From: Parvibaculum indicum
GTDB lineage: Bacteria > Pseudomonadota > Alphaproteobacteria > Parvibaculales > Parvibaculaceae
Assembly: GCF_011762095.1 (NCBI RefSeq)
Contig: NZ_JAASQO010000001.1
Location: 1-64,000 of the forward strand
Reading direction: 5' to 3'
DNA length: 64,000 bases
Shown here: positions 1 to 9,683 of the stretch, one piece after another
Numbering within the stretch: the first letter of the stretch is position 1
Layout: the number at the start of each line of letters is the position of its first letter
Translations under genes and position numbers: made by a program
The notes under the pieces: generated by a model
What the model was told of the DNA's origin: nothing
Databases searched by the model: none
The model's input: only the letters and a program-made list of their open reading frames with translations

Positions 1-125
1 GATGAACTCCGTCTCGAAGTCCTCAAGCTCGCGAAACGCTGGAAGCCGAAAACAAGCCGGTGAAATGGGCGGGGTGTGACCGGAACACCGCTTACCAAGA
101 TTGACCAAGCATGGAGGAACGAGCC

Positions 126-677
126 ATGACGAAACTGAAAACGATCCTGATTGCCGGTACCGCCGCGGTGGCGCTCGGAACGGCCCCCGCAATGGCCGGA
201 TTGCTCGACGGCGGCGCTGGCGGCGCTGGCGGCAAAGCGAACGCCAATGTTGGCGTGGGCACGAGCGGCCTCAAGGCCGGCGCCGAAACCGGTGCCAATA
301 CGCAGATGAAGACGCCGGGCGTCAACGGGTCCGCTTCCGGTCAGGCCGGCGCGCGCGGTAACGTCGAGACGCCGGATGCCTCCGGCGCGGCGGATACGGC
401 CGTCGATGCCGCTGCCGGTGCGACCGGCAAGATGAAGAATTCGGCCGAGGCCGGTGCTGAAATGGGTGCCGATGCGGCTGGTTCGGCGCTTCAGACGGCC
501 GCGAACCTGGAAGCGCAGCTCAAGGAACGCGGCTACACCGCCATTGAGCGCACTGACGACATGGCCGAAGCCGATGGCGAGGCCGAGTTCAAGGCGACCA
601 ACCAGGACGGTGAGAACGTGAAGCTCGTCGTGAATGCGCGGACCGGCGCGGTGGTCGACGAGCAGCCGGAATCCTGA
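126..677 (+). CDS. Secreted Gly/Ala-rich protein with PepSY-like C-terminus
   Basis: A 183-residue exported protein of unknown role. It begins with a classic signal peptide (basic MTKLK start, hydrophobic core, cleavage near AMAG at about residue 25). A low-complexity Gly/Ala/Asn/Thr-rich stretch follows to about residue 115. The last 55 or so residues have the pattern of a PepSY-type domain: a helix with LKERGYTAIE, then strands around FKATNQDGENVKLVV and TGAVV. The ATG at 126 is preferred over the one at 111 because GGAGG lies about 8 bases before it. It is monocistronic, with a strong terminator directly after the stop. PepSY domains are often linked to protease inhibition or envelope functions, but the role here is not established. 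Confidence 0.75.
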   Translation: MTKLKTILIAGTAAVALGTAPAMAGLLDGGAGGAGGKANANVGVGTSGLKAGAETGANTQMKTPGVNGSASGQAGARGNVETPDASGAADTAVDAAAGATGKMKNSAEAGAEMGADAAGSALQTAANLEAQLKERGYTAIERTDDMAEADGEAEFKATNQDGENVKLVVNARTGAVVDEQPES

Positions 678-725
678 AACTGGCTCTATAGCTGGTTCAA
701 TATTGCCGGATAAATCACTGTTTTG

Positions 726-757
726 CGGGCGATTCCACTCGGAATCGCCCGTTTTTA
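726..757 (+). terminator. Rho-independent terminator
   Basis: An 11-bp perfect GC-rich stem (left arm 726–736, right arm 741–751) with a 4-base ACTC loop is followed by TTTTT. It lies just after the secreted-protein gene and touches the stop codon of the converging metallo-hydrolase gene. The T-run is on the plus strand only. Confidence 0.85.
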
Positions 758-1573
758 CGTCGAAACGTCGAATTCGACCCGCATTCCGTCATAGGCCGGC
801 TCGACGCCTTCGGGCAGCTCGCCCTTCAGCGTCCGATAGTCCAGATCCACATGAAGGTTTGTCAGGACGCCATGGGCAACGCTCGCCCGTTTGAGCCATT
901 CCAGCGCCAGGTCCACATGGGCATGCGTCGGATGCGGCGTGTAGCGCAGCGCATCGACGATCCAGCTCTCGATCCCGTCCAGGAGCCGGAAACTCTCATC
1001 GGGCACATCCACGCAATCCGCGCAATATGCCAGCGGGCCGACCCGAAACCCCAGCGCCCTTATGCTGCCGTGATCCACATCGAACGGCAGAATGTCCATC
1101 GGGCCGCCCGCGCCCTCGACGCGGATCGCAGCGCCCGGCCCTTCGATCCGGTGCTCGTTCAGAATCGGCGGATAGCTGGAGCCCGGCGGCTGGATAAAAC
1201 AATAGCCGAACCGCGCGATGAGCGATTTCGAGGTCGGCTCGTCCATCCACACATCCACGCGCCGCCGCCGGTTGATCGCCAGCATCCGGAGATCGTCGAT
1301 CCCGTGGCACTGGTCGGCATGGTCATGCGTGTAGAGAACGGCATCCACCCAATCGACCTGCGCATCGAGAAGCTGTTCGCGCATATCGGGCGACGTGTCG
1401 ATAAGGACGCTCGTCTTGTGATGTGGTTCCGCCGGATCGAATTGCTCGATCAGCAGCGAGCAGCGCCGCCGCCTGTTTTTCGGCTCTTTCGGGTCGCAGG
1501 CGCCCCAGTGATTGCCGATACGCGGCACGCCGCCTGACGAGCCGCTGCCCAGAACCGTCGCGACGAGCTTCAT
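755..1573 (-). CDS. MBL-fold metallo-hydrolase (PhnP-like)
   Basis: A 272-residue metallo-beta-lactamase-fold hydrolase, related to PhnP/phosphoribosyl 1,2-cyclic phosphodiesterases. The metal-binding motif T-H-D-H-A-D is at about residues 82–87 with a further His at 90. Other likely ligands are in FDVDHG (near 167) and in THAHVD and NLHVD toward the C-terminus. The N-terminal LGSGSSGGVPRIG is typical of the family. Its ATG overlaps the tatD stop by four bases, so the two are translationally coupled at the end of the rlpA-to-MBL gene string. The true substrate is unknown; a cyclic nucleotide or phosphodiester is the family expectation. Confidence 0.85.
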   Translation of the reverse strand: MKLVATVLGSGSSGGVPRIGNHWGACDPKEPKNRRRRCSLLIEQFDPAEPHHKTSVLIDTSPDMREQLLDAQVDWVDAVLYTHDHADQCHGIDDLRMLAINRRRRVDVWMDEPTSKSLIARFGYCFIQPPGSSYPPILNEHRIEGPGAAIRVEGAGGPMDILPFDVDHGSIRALGFRVGPLAYCADCVDVPDESFRLLDGIESWIVDALRYTPHPTHAHVDLALEWLKRASVAHGVLTNLHVDLDYRTLKGELPEGVEPAYDGMRVEFDVST

Positions 1574-2376
1574 GCGCCATATACCGCTTCGCGCGGTACA
1601 CGCTTGAAAAGCTTGAGAAAATTCTCTGTGGTCGCTTCGGCCAGTTCCGCCGCGCTCACGCCCTTGACCTCGGCGAGCTTCGCGGCCGTGTGCACCACGA
1701 AGGACGGCTCGTTGCGCTTTCCGCGCTTGGGCACAGGCGCAAGATATGGCGCATCCGTTTCCACCAGCAGCCGCTCCAGCGGCAAGGCTTCCGCCGTCTC
1801 GCGCAATTCCTCGGCCTTCTTGAAGGTCAGGATGCCCGAAAGCGAGATGTAAAACCCTAATTCAACAGCCTTTTCAGCAAGTTGACGGCTGGAGCTAAAG
1901 CAATGCAGGAGACCGGGGAAGGCGCCCTTCTCCATCTCCTCGACCAGAATGCGCGCCGTGTCCTCATCCGCATCGCGCGTGTGGACGATGAGCGGCAATC
2001 CGGTTTCCCGCGAAGCCGCGATATGCGCACGGAACGCGGTTTCCTGCGCTTCGCGCGGGCTGTGCTCGTAAAAAAAGTCGAGCCCCGTCTCCCCGATGCC
2101 GACGACCTTGGGATGCTGTGCCAGCTCGATCAGCCGCGCTGCGGAGATTTCCGGCTCGTCTTCGGCCTCATGCGGATGGATACCGACGGTGCAATAAACA
2201 TGGGGAAACCGCTCCGCGACCGCCCTCACCCGTTCGAATTCGCTGATCTTGGTCGAAATCGTCACCATCAGCCCCACGCCCGCCTCATGGGCGCGGTTCA
2301 CGATCTCGTCGACCTCCTCGGCAAAATCCGGGAAATCGAGATGGCAATGGCTGTCGACCAGAACCGGGGCGTTCAT
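1570..2376 (-). CDS. tatD: TatD family metal-dependent hydrolase
   Basis: A 268-residue TIM-barrel hydrolase of the TatD family, whose members are 3'-5' DNA exonucleases/DNases. Metal-site motifs are visible: S-H-C-H-L-D at residues 9–14, GETGLDFFYE near 95, IVHTRDA and LHCFS in the middle, and VETDAPYLAP near 205. Length and motif spacing are normal for the family. It starts 2 bases after the metG stop and overlaps the next gene by 4 bases, so it sits inside a tight operon. TatD beside metG and holB is a common order in proteobacteria. Confidence 0.92.
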   Translation of the reverse strand: MNAPVLVDSHCHLDFPDFAEEVDEIVNRAHEAGVGLMVTISTKISEFERVRAVAERFPHVYCTVGIHPHEAEDEPEISAARLIELAQHPKVVGIGETGLDFFYEHSPREAQETAFRAHIAASRETGLPLIVHTRDADEDTARILVEEMEKGAFPGLLHCFSSSRQLAEKAVELGFYISLSGILTFKKAEELRETAEALPLERLLVETDAPYLAPVPKRGKRNEPSFVVHTAAKLAEVKGVSAAELAEATTENFLKLFKRVPREAVYGA

Positions 2377-2378
2377 CG

Positions 2379-3950
2379 TCAGGCCTTTCCTTCCTCGGCA
2401 AGTTCGTCCACGAAACGCGGGAAAACGGGCTCGGGCTTGGGCATCACGATCCCCGGTTTCAGCGATCCGGCCTCGTCGATCGTCGCAAAGCTCCGCGCAT
2501 CCTCAGGCACGGCCAGGCTATCGAGAAGCTTTGCCGTGGACGCCGGCATCACCGGTTGCAGCAAGGTCGCGCAACGCCGCACCGTCTCCGCCGTGACGTA
2601 GAGAACGGTCGCCATACGCTCCGGATCGGTCTTTTTCAGCGCCCAGGGCTCTTGCGAGGCGAAGTAGCGGTTGGCCTCGCTCACCACCTCGATGACGCTT
2701 CCGACGTAATTGTGGATCTCGAAGCGCGTCATCATCGCCCGCGTCGCCGGCAGCAGTTCGGCGGCGCTGTTGAGCAGCGCCTTGTCCTCGGATGTGAACT
2801 CGCCCGGCGTCGGCACCGCGCCGCCGCAGTTCTTGGCGATCATGGAAAGCGAGCGCTGTGCGAGGTTTCCGAGATCGTTGGCGAGCTCGGCATTGATGCG
2901 GTTCACCACCGTATCGTGGCTGTAGCTGCCATCCTGGCCGTAGCTGACCTCGCGGCAGAAGAAATAGCGGATCTGGTCGACGCCATAGGTATCGGTGATG
3001 GTGAAGGGATCGATCACATTGCCGACCGACTTCGACATCTTTTCCCCGCGATTGTTGAGGAAGCCATGGCCGAACACCTGGCGCGGCAGGTCCACGCCGG
3101 CGGCCATCAGCATGGCCGGCCAGATGACCGCGTGAAAGCGCACGATATCCTTGCCGATAATATGCGCATCGGCGGGCCAGTATTTCCGGAAAAGCTCGCT
3201 CTCCGTATCGGGATAGCCGACGGCGGTAATGTAGTTTGTGAGCGCGTCCACCCAGACATACATCACATGCTCGGGGTCGCCCGGCACCTCGATGCCCCAA
3301 TCGAGCTTGGAACGCGCGCGCGACACCGACAGGTCGTTGAGCCCGCGTTTGACGAAGGCCACGACCTCGTTGCGCCGCGACGCGGGCTGGATGAAATCGG
3401 GCTGTTCCTCATAGAGCTTAAGCAGCTTGTCGGCATAGGCCGAGAGCCGGAAGAAATAGGTCTCTTCCTCCATCCATTCGACGGGTGTGCCGGTGGGCGC
3501 AAGTTGCTGGCCGCCCTCGCCTTCGCTCAGTTCGTCCTCGCCGTAATAGGCCTCGTCGCGGACCGAGTACCAGCCAGAATAGGTGCTGCGGAAAATATCG
3601 CCCTTGTCCGCCATCTTCTGCCAGATCGTCTGGCAGGACCGGATATGCCGCTCTTCCGTCGTGCGAATGAAATCGTCATTGGAAATGTCCAGACGCTCCG
3701 TCATCGCGACGAATTTCGGCGCCATCTCGTCGGCCAGTTCCTGGGCCGTCATGTCGCGGGCCTTCGCCGTCTGCACCATCTTCTGCCCGTGATCGTCCAC
3801 GCCCGTCAGGAAGCGGACGTCATATCCGTCCAGCCGCTTATAGCGCGCGATGACATCCGTGGTGATGACCTCATAGGCATGGCCGATATGAGGCGCGCCA
3901 TTGGGATAGGAGATCGCGGTGGTGATGTAGAAGGGCTTGGGAGCCGTCAT
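2379..3950 (-). CDS. metG: Methionyl-tRNA synthetase
   Basis: Class I aminoacyl-tRNA synthetase that charges tRNA-Met. The HIGH-type signature P-H-I-G-H is at residues 20–24 and the KMSKS loop ([10 protein letters not shown]) near 305. At 523 residues it is the shorter bacterial form without the C-terminal EMAP/Trbp tRNA-binding domain. The connective-peptide region ([16 protein letters not shown]) shows no CxxC pairs, suggesting a zinc-free knuckle. It lies between holB and tatD in the minus-strand housekeeping cluster. Confidence 0.97.
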   Translation of the reverse strand: MTAPKPFYITTAISYPNGAPHIGHAYEVITTDVIARYKRLDGYDVRFLTGVDDHGQKMVQTAKARDMTAQELADEMAPKFVAMTERLDISNDDFIRTTEERHIRSCQTIWQKMADKGDIFRSTYSGWYSVRDEAYYGEDELSEGEGGQQLAPTGTPVEWMEEETYFFRLSAYADKLLKLYEEQPDFIQPASRRNEVVAFVKRGLNDLSVSRARSKLDWGIEVPGDPEHVMYVWVDALTNYITAVGYPDTESELFRKYWPADAHIIGKDIVRFHAVIWPAMLMAAGVDLPRQVFGHGFLNNRGEKMSKSVGNVIDPFTITDTYGVDQIRYFFCREVSYGQDGSYSHDTVVNRINAELANDLGNLAQRSLSMIAKNCGGAVPTPGEFTSEDKALLNSAAELLPATRAMMTRFEIHNYVGSVIEVVSEANRYFASQEPWALKKTDPERMATVLYVTAETVRRCATLLQPVMPASTAKLLDSLAVPEDARSFATIDEAGSLKPGIVMPKPEPVFPRFVDELAEEGKA

Positions 3951-4010
3951 TCGGAAGTTACCTGAGCAGAAACAGAAACGCTGGCAGAATCGCCGGATTG
4001 TCGCATGGCT

Positions 4011-5123
4011 TCAAGCCTTCGCAAGCTCGGCGGCTGCGCTTTCCAGCATCGAAAAGATGTTGAGGATGACCAGCTTGCGGTCGGTATTGAGCGCCTCGGC
4101 GCGGGCGACCGTTTGGCTGATCTTTTCCCATACCTCGACCCAGCGATCAAGGCGGCTGCCCTGCGCCAGCCGCGCCATGGCGGCGCCCTCTCCCGTCACG
4201 ATATCGGCGCCCGTATCGAGCCCGCTCCCGGCGCGGATCAGCCGCTGCAACCAGTCGGTCAGCAGTTCCACCGTCGCGAAATAGGCGTCTTCCGCGCCCC
4301 GGCGGCCTACCTTGTCGCCCAATTCGTGCACGGCCTCCACATTGAGCTTGGGAAGCCCCATGAGGATATTCGCGACCTGCTTGTAAAGATCGAGCCCGCC
4401 GCCCGCGCTGAGCGAGAGGGCCCGGCCCGCGCTCCCTTCCGCCAGCCGCGCAATCGCTTCGCGGTCGTCCGCCGCGACGTCCGCGCCATTGGCGGCCAGC
4501 ACCTCGGCGATGGCGTCATGGCTGAGCGGTTTCAGCGGCAGGGTCCGGCAACGCGAGCGGATCGTCGGCAACAACCGGCCCGGCTGATGGCTGATGACCA
4601 GAAACAGGCTGTTTGCAGGCGGTTCTTCAAGCACTTTCAGAAGCGCGTTCGCGGCATTGGCGTTCATCTCGTCGGCGCTGTCGATGATGGTGACACGCCA
4701 TCCGCCCGCGCCTGCGCTCATGCCGAAGAACCCCGCCGTGCGGCGCACTTCTTCCACCGGAATAACGGTCTTGAGGCGCTTGCTTTTGTCGTCATAGGGC
4801 CGGCGGATCACCAGAAGATCGGAAAGACTTTGCGCAAGCCCCTGCCTGAAAACCGGATCGTCCTGGGGAAGAGAAAGCTTGGTCGCGCCCGCCGCCCGCG
4901 CCGCCGCCGGTGTGCCGTAACGCAGCACGAATTTCGCCATGCGATGCGCAAGCGTCGCCTTGCCGATTCCCTTTGGACCCGTCAGCAGCCAGGCATGGTG
5001 CATCCGCCCGCTCATGAAGGCGTCGAACAGGACCTGCTCGGCCTCTTCCTGGCCGATCAGCCCTGCCGTTTCGCGGGGATGCGGAAAATCACCCAGCCGG
5101 TCGCTTTCTGGCGTATCGCTCAT
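4011..5123 (-). CDS. holB: DNA polymerase III subunit delta'
   Basis: Clamp-loader subunit delta' (370 residues), an AAA+ family protein that helps load the beta sliding clamp. Visible motifs are the Walker-A-like GPKGIGKATLAHRM near residues 49–62, IIDSADEMNANAANALLKVLEEPP (sensor/Walker B region) and RSRCRTLPL near 185. It lies directly after tmk with a 24-base gap, the usual tmk–holB arrangement. Confidence 0.95.
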   Translation of the reverse strand: MSDTPESDRLGDFPHPRETAGLIGQEEAEQVLFDAFMSGRMHHAWLLTGPKGIGKATLAHRMAKFVLRYGTPAAARAAGATKLSLPQDDPVFRQGLAQSLSDLLVIRRPYDDKSKRLKTVIPVEEVRRTAGFFGMSAGAGGWRVTIIDSADEMNANAANALLKVLEEPPANSLFLVISHQPGRLLPTIRSRCRTLPLKPLSHDAIAEVLAANGADVAADDREAIARLAEGSAGRALSLSAGGGLDLYKQVANILMGLPKLNVEAVHELGDKVGRRGAEDAYFATVELLTDWLQRLIRAGSGLDTGADIVTGEGAAMARLAQGSRLDRWVEVWEKISQTVARAEALNTDRKLVILNIFSMLESAAAELAKA

Positions 5124-5147
5124 GGGGTTCTGTTAGCACGGCTGCCG

Positions 5148-5777
5148 TCAAACGGCGAGGCGGGAGCTCACGGCTTGCCAGATGGCGTCGGCCACCGTGT
5201 CCTCGTCATGGGTGGCATCGATGACGACGCATCGTTCCGGGTCCGCGGCGGCGATGTCGAGAAAGGCCTGACGCAGTTTCATATGAAAATCGTCGCCCAT
5301 GCGCTCGAAACGGTCTTCGTCATGGTCGCGCTTGCCGGCGCGGCCAAGACCCGTTTCCACCGGCAGATCGAGAATGAGGGTCAGGCCGGGCATATCCTCA
5401 CCGACCACCAGATCCCGCAACCCGGCGATCGTATCCGGGCTCATCCCCTGTCCGACGCCCTGATAGGCAAAGGTCGAATCCACGAAACGGTCGCAGATCA
5501 CCCATTTCCCCCTTTCGAGCGCGGGGCGGATGGTGCGCTCCAGATGGTCCGCCCGGGCCGCGAAGACGAGCAACGTCTCCGTCAACGGAGTCCATTTGTC
5601 GGTATCGCCGGAGACGATCAGCGAGCGGATATGCTCGGCGCCGGGCGAGCCGCCAGGCTCCCGGGTGACGACCACGCCGTGTCCATGCCGTTCGAGGGCC
5701 TGTGCGAGCCGTCGGGCTTGCGTGGATTTCCCGGCTCCCTCGCCGCCTTCGAAGGTGATGAAGCGTCCGCTTCTCAC
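5148..5777 (-). CDS. tmk: Thymidylate kinase
   Basis: Phosphorylates dTMP to dTDP for DNA synthesis. The 209-residue protein has the P-loop F-E-G-G-E-G-A-G-K-S-T at residues 9–19, the substrate-binding DRF motif at 96–98 followed by STFAYQGVGQG, and a basic lid segment (GRAGKRDHDEDRF). The start overlaps the dacC stop by four bases, implying coupled translation in the rlpA–dacC–tmk–holB order. Confidence 0.96.
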   Translation of the reverse strand: MRSGRFITFEGGEGAGKSTQARRLAQALERHGHGVVVTREPGGSPGAEHIRSLIVSGDTDKWTPLTETLLVFAARADHLERTIRPALERGKWVICDRFVDSTFAYQGVGQGMSPDTIAGLRDLVVGEDMPGLTLILDLPVETGLGRAGKRDHDEDRFERMGDDFHMKLRQAFLDIAAADPERCVVIDATHDEDTVADAIWQAVSSRLAV

Positions 5778-6982
5778 TGGCCGTCCGCCGGCTGTCGCGG
5801 CATCGGCGTACCGTCATCGCCCGTGCCGAAAATCATCGTTTTGAGGGAATCCATGGCGCGGCCGAAAATGCCGAGCCGTTCGACATCGGCCCCGGCGACG
5901 AGCGGATATTCCCGTGTCGGCAGGCCCGGGGCCTCCACGCGCAGCGTCCCCAGACGGCGACCGGCTTTCACGGGCGCCGCGATCGGCGTGGAATAGACCG
6001 CCTTCACCGTCATTTTACGGCGCTGCTCGGGCGACATGATCACGTCGATATCCTCGGTGCTGACGAGCGGCACTTTCGCATAGGTGCCCTGGAACACGGG
6101 CGCGTTCTCGACAGGCGTGTTCGCTGCGAAAAGCTTGTAGTGCCTGAACGAGCGGAACCCCCAGTCGATAACCCGGATACCTTCTTCGGCGCGGGCCTTC
6201 TGGCTCGGCATGCCGTTCAGCACCGCGATCAGCCGCTCCCCGTCGCGCTCGGCGGAGACCACGAGACCGTAGCCGGACTGTTCCGTATGACCAGTCTTGA
6301 GTCCGTCCACGGTGTTGTCCAGATAGAGCGCGGGATTGCGGTTGTGCTGGGTGATCCCGTTCCAGGTGAACACCTTCTCGCTGAAATAGTGATAGTACTC
6401 CGGATAGTCCTTGATGATGTGCCGGGCGAGGCGCGCAAGATCATGTGCCGTCATCATGTGATCGGGGTTTGGCCAGCCGGTTGCATTGGCGAAGGAGGAG
6501 TTTTTGAGACCGATTTCCTTCGCGCGTTCCGTCGCCGCGTCGGCGAAAGCGCTTTCCGATCCCTTCAGCGCCTCGGCAACGGCGATGCAGGCATCGTTGC
6601 CGGACTGCACGATGATCCCCTGAATGAGATCTTCCACCGGGATTTTGGACCCGACCTTGGCGAACATGGTGGAGGAGCCGGACGCCGCGCCACCGGTTTT
6701 CCAAGCATGCTCGCTCACCGTGAATGCGTCGTCGAGTTTGACCGTGCCGTCCTTCAGCGCGTGGAACAGCATCTCCAGCGTCATCAGCTTGCTCATGCTC
6801 GCCGGATGCATCCTGGTGTCGGCATCCTTCTCCCAGAGTACCGCCCCGGTCTGATAGTCCATGAGCACGGCATATTTCGCCGATGTCTCGAAGGCGTGCG
6901 CGGGCGTGCCCAGAAGAACAAGGGCAAACAGCGCGCAGCACAGGGTGGCAACTGAACTCGGCAGATGTCGCGGCAAGGTCAT
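5774..6982 (-). CDS. dacC: D-alanyl-D-alanine carboxypeptidase (PBP5/6 type)
   Basis: A periplasmic S11-family penicillin-binding protein that trims the terminal D-Ala of peptidoglycan stem peptides. Starting at ATG 6982 gives 402 residues with a signal peptide (hydrophobic core about 11–25, cleavage near AHA at 30). All three active-site motifs are present: S-M-S-K at 62–65, S-G-N at 127–129 and K-T-G at 229–231. A longer in-frame reading from 7105 would put 41 uncharged or irregular residues before the signal peptide and is rejected. The C-terminal region is beta-rich as in PBP5. The symbol could equally be dacA or dacF; only the family is certain. Confidence 0.93.
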   Translation of the reverse strand: MTLPRHLPSSVATLCCALFALVLLGTPAHAFETSAKYAVLMDYQTGAVLWEKDADTRMHPASMSKLMTLEMLFHALKDGTVKLDDAFTVSEHAWKTGGAASGSSTMFAKVGSKIPVEDLIQGIIVQSGNDACIAVAEALKGSESAFADAATERAKEIGLKNSSFANATGWPNPDHMMTAHDLARLARHIIKDYPEYYHYFSEKVFTWNGITQHNRNPALYLDNTVDGLKTGHTEQSGYGLVVSAERDGERLIAVLNGMPSQKARAEEGIRVIDWGFRSFRHYKLFAANTPVENAPVFQGTYAKVPLVSTEDIDVIMSPEQRRKMTVKAVYSTPIAAPVKAGRRLGTLRVEAPGLPTREYPLVAGADVERLGIFGRAMDSLKTMIFGTGDDGTPMPRQPADGQ

Positions 6983-7101
6983 GATCGGCTGGATTCCTCT
7001 CCGGATTGTCGGTGCGGGGCGGACTTTAACAGGGATACATGCGGCCCGCGCACAATCCAATATGACAAGTTTTTCATCTGCGCCGCGGTGTGTGTCGGCG
7101 T

Positions 7102-8124
7102 TCAATCGGTGACGATACGCGCGCCGGGATGGCCGTCGCCGATGATCTGCTGAAGCGTGCTGTCGGCGGAAGGAAGGTCGGAAACCGGCCCCACCCTCAC
7201 CCGGTAATACGGGGCGCCATCCACATAGGTCTGCTGGATCGAGACCTTGCCCATACCGGACAATTGCTGCTGGAGCTTCTCCGCATTGGCGAGATCCTGA
7301 AACGACCCCGCCTGCACATAGAGCTTGCCCGTGGGCGCCGCCACCGGATCGGCGGCGGTCCGGCTTACGGTATTCACAGTCTTGTCGTCGGCAATCGGCG
7401 CCATCTGCGCCTGCCCGTCCGGGATCGGCTGCATGGAGGCGGCGGGCTTGTTGGCGGACATGGTGGAAATATCGGGAGCCGTGAGCGTCGACCCGAGGCC
7501 CGCGGAAACGACGCTGACCCGTTGCACGGGCGCCGTCGCGGCCACCTTGCGCTCTTCGGGCGCCGTCTTCGGTTTGGCGGCGACGAAAGTCTCCCGGGAT
7601 GGATCGTCGGCGGCCGCCTGCAGCAGGCTGTAACCGGGATCGCCGGGAAGTGCGGCGCGCGCTATATACTGTACACGGACTTTCGTCGTCCCCTGGCGCA
7701 TATAGCCCAGTTCCTTGGCGGCTTCCTTGGAAAGGTCGATCTCACGCCCCGCCGCGAACGGCCCCCGATCGTTCACCCGGACGATCAGCGATTTGCCGTT
7801 TTCCAGATTGGTGACGCGAACCAGCACGGGCAGCGGCAGCGTCGGATGTGCCGCGGTCAGCTTGTTCTCGTCGAAGATTTCGCCGTTGGCCGTCCGCTTG
7901 CCGTGAAACTGCGGCCCGTACCATGAGGCGATACCGGTATGATCGTAGCCGGTATCCTCTTTCGGATAGTACCAGATGCTGCCGATGCGATAGGGATTGC
8001 CGACCTTGTAATGCGCGGTGCCGGCGCTGGAGGGAATGGAGCCGCTGCTCGGCGACGGGGTGCCGGAACAGGCGGCGAGCGCCATCGCCAGCGGCGCCAG
8101 GGCGACGAGGCCGCGCTGTCTCAT
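7102..8124 (-). CDS. rlpA: RlpA-type septal lytic transglycosylase lipoprotein
   Basis: A cell-envelope protein that cleaves denuded glycan strands at the septum. Starting at ATG 8124 gives a 340-residue lipoprotein with lipobox L-A-A-C (Cys19). The double-psi beta-barrel domain runs from GIASWYGPQFHGKRTANGE (near 67) through VRVNDRGPF and IDLSKEAAKELGY (near 150). A SPOR domain for binding denuded peptidoglycan occupies the last 75 residues (LYVQAGSF … YYRVRVGPV). Neither the 8124 ATG nor the upstream alternatives have a strong ribosome site; the lipobox position decides the start. It lies 119 bases upstream of dacC. Confidence 0.9.
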   Translation of the reverse strand: MRQRGLVALAPLAMALAACSGTPSPSSGSIPSSAGTAHYKVGNPYRIGSIWYYPKEDTGYDHTGIASWYGPQFHGKRTANGEIFDENKLTAAHPTLPLPVLVRVTNLENGKSLIVRVNDRGPFAAGREIDLSKEAAKELGYMRQGTTKVRVQYIARAALPGDPGYSLLQAAADDPSRETFVAAKPKTAPEERKVAATAPVQRVSVVSAGLGSTLTAPDISTMSANKPAASMQPIPDGQAQMAPIADDKTVNTVSRTAADPVAAPTGKLYVQAGSFQDLANAEKLQQQLSGMGKVSIQQTYVDGAPYYRVRVGPVSDLPSADSTLQQIIGDGHPGARIVTD

Positions 8125-8319
8125 AATGCGGGTCCGCCACCGCCTGTTGAAAACGCCCGTCATAGTTGCCGAACCATGTCCGTGTGAGGCCCCGGATTCG
8201 CACCCCGAATCAGTCGAGCTTGCTATGAAACGCTTATAGTCAGCGGCCCTTGCCACGGCAAGGAGCGCCCCCGAGAATGCCATAAAAACAATAGCCTAAA
8301 GACCATTAAGGAAAATCGA

Positions 8320-9675
8320 ATGTCAGGTTCCGTAATGCGGGCTCCCGAAGATTCAGCCGTGCCCGCCACGCTGACCGGGCAGCTTGCCCGCCATATCCGG
8401 GCAAAGCCGGTCTCCCGTGCCGATCTGGACGCCGCGGCGCTCTTCACGCTGGATGCCGTGGCGAACACGCTGGCGGGCCGAAACTCGGCGCCCGGCAAGG
8501 TCCTGCTCGACTGGTGGCGCGCCGGCCATCCGGGAAATCAGCCCGTCGAACCGGCCTCGCTGTCCTTCCTGATGGGCGCCCTCACCCACATTCTGGAAAC
8601 GGACGATCTGCACCGGGAATCGGTGGTGCATCCGGGCTGCGTGGTGGTCCCCGCAGCCTGGGCGCTAGGCGCGGCGCGCGGCGCGGACGGCAAGGCGCTT
8701 CTCGTCGCCATCCTGCATGGGTTCGAAGCCTGTACACGGGTCGGCATGGGCGTGGGCGCCGAGCATTATCGCATCTGGCACAACACCGCGACCTGCGGGC
8801 CTTTCGGTTCCGCCATGGCCGCCGCGCATCTTCTCGATCTCGACGAAGCGCAGAGCGTGAATGCGCTCGGCAATGCGGGCAGCCAGGCCGCGGGGCTCTG
8901 GCAGTTTCTCGAAACGGGGGCGATGACCAAGCATCTCCATGCGGGCCACGCCGCGGAAGCGGGCATGAAGGCGGCGGAACTGGCCGCGTTCGGCTTTACC
9001 GGTCCGCCCGCCATTCTCGAAGGCGAGAAAGGGTTCTTCCGCGCCGCCTGCCCGGGTGCGCGGCCGGAACTGGTCACGGCAGCGCCCGAGGCGCCCTGGC
9101 AGCTTCGCCGGACCTCGATCAAGCCCTGGCCGTCCTGCCGCCATACCCATCCGGCAATCGATGCCGGCGAAGAATTGCGCGACAGACTGGCCGCCGAAGG
9201 TCGCCCCGTCGAAGAGGTCGAGACGGTGAAAGTGGAAACCTATCGCGCCGCGCTGGATGTCTGCGACAGGCCCGTCGCCACGACGGATTACGAGGCGAAG
9301 TTTTCGCTTCAGCACGCGATGTCGGCCGCCCTGCTCCGCCCCGTGGTGGATTTCGCCGCCTTTGGCGATGCCGCGCGCGAACAATGCGCCGCGCTCGCAA
9401 CGCGCGTCACGCTCGAAGCCGCCGACCCCTTTGCCGGCGCTTATCCCAATGCCTGGGGCGCGCGCGTCACCCTTACGCTGAGGGACGGCACGCAGCACAT
9501 GGCGGAACGGACGAACGCAAAAGGCGATCCGGAAGCGCCGCTCTCCGACGGAGACATGATCGCCAAGGCCCGGATGCTGATGACGCATGGCGCCGTGCCC
9601 GATCCCGACAGGCTGATCGAGGCCATTCTCGCCCTGCCCGATGGCGGCGAGCTGCCCGATCTACACCTCGTCTGA
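8320..9675 (+). CDS. MmgE/PrpD family protein
   Basis: A 451-residue protein of the MmgE/PrpD family, which includes 2-methylcitrate dehydratase and cis-aconitate decarboxylase. Family signatures are visible: TLDAVANTLAGR, SFLMGALTHILETDD, HPGCVVVPAAWALG, GVGAEHYRIWHNTATCGPFG and KPWPSCRHTHPAIDA near 270. The ATG has AAGGA seven bases upstream. It stands alone, without prpB or prpC neighbours, so methylcitrate-cycle function cannot be assumed; a dehydratase or decarboxylase for another di/tricarboxylate is equally possible. Confidence 0.85.
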   Translation: MSGSVMRAPEDSAVPATLTGQLARHIRAKPVSRADLDAAALFTLDAVANTLAGRNSAPGKVLLDWWRAGHPGNQPVEPASLSFLMGALTHILETDDLHRESVVHPGCVVVPAAWALGAARGADGKALLVAILHGFEACTRVGMGVGAEHYRIWHNTATCGPFGSAMAAAHLLDLDEAQSVNALGNAGSQAAGLWQFLETGAMTKHLHAGHAAEAGMKAAELAAFGFTGPPAILEGEKGFFRAACPGARPELVTAAPEAPWQLRRTSIKPWPSCRHTHPAIDAGEELRDRLAAEGRPVEEVETVKVETYRAALDVCDRPVATTDYEAKFSLQHAMSAALLRPVVDFAAFGDAAREQCAALATRVTLEAADPFAGAYPNAWGARVTLTLRDGTQHMAERTNAKGDPEAPLSDGDMIAKARMLMTHGAVPDPDRLIEAILALPDGGELPDLHLV

Positions 9676-9683
9676 ACGAAATG

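Noticed and set aside
1-63. An open frame from base 1 ending at TGA 61–63, reading DELRLEVLKLAKRWKPKTSR.
   Set aside because: Could be the C-terminus of an upstream gene, but 20 codons without a stop are common at this GC and no family is recognisable. Not annotated.
4005-5996. A 663-residue open frame on the plus strand opposite holB and tmk.
   Set aside because: Antisense shadow of well-supported genes on the minus strand. Its translation is low-complexity Arg/His/Gln-rich and shows no domain.
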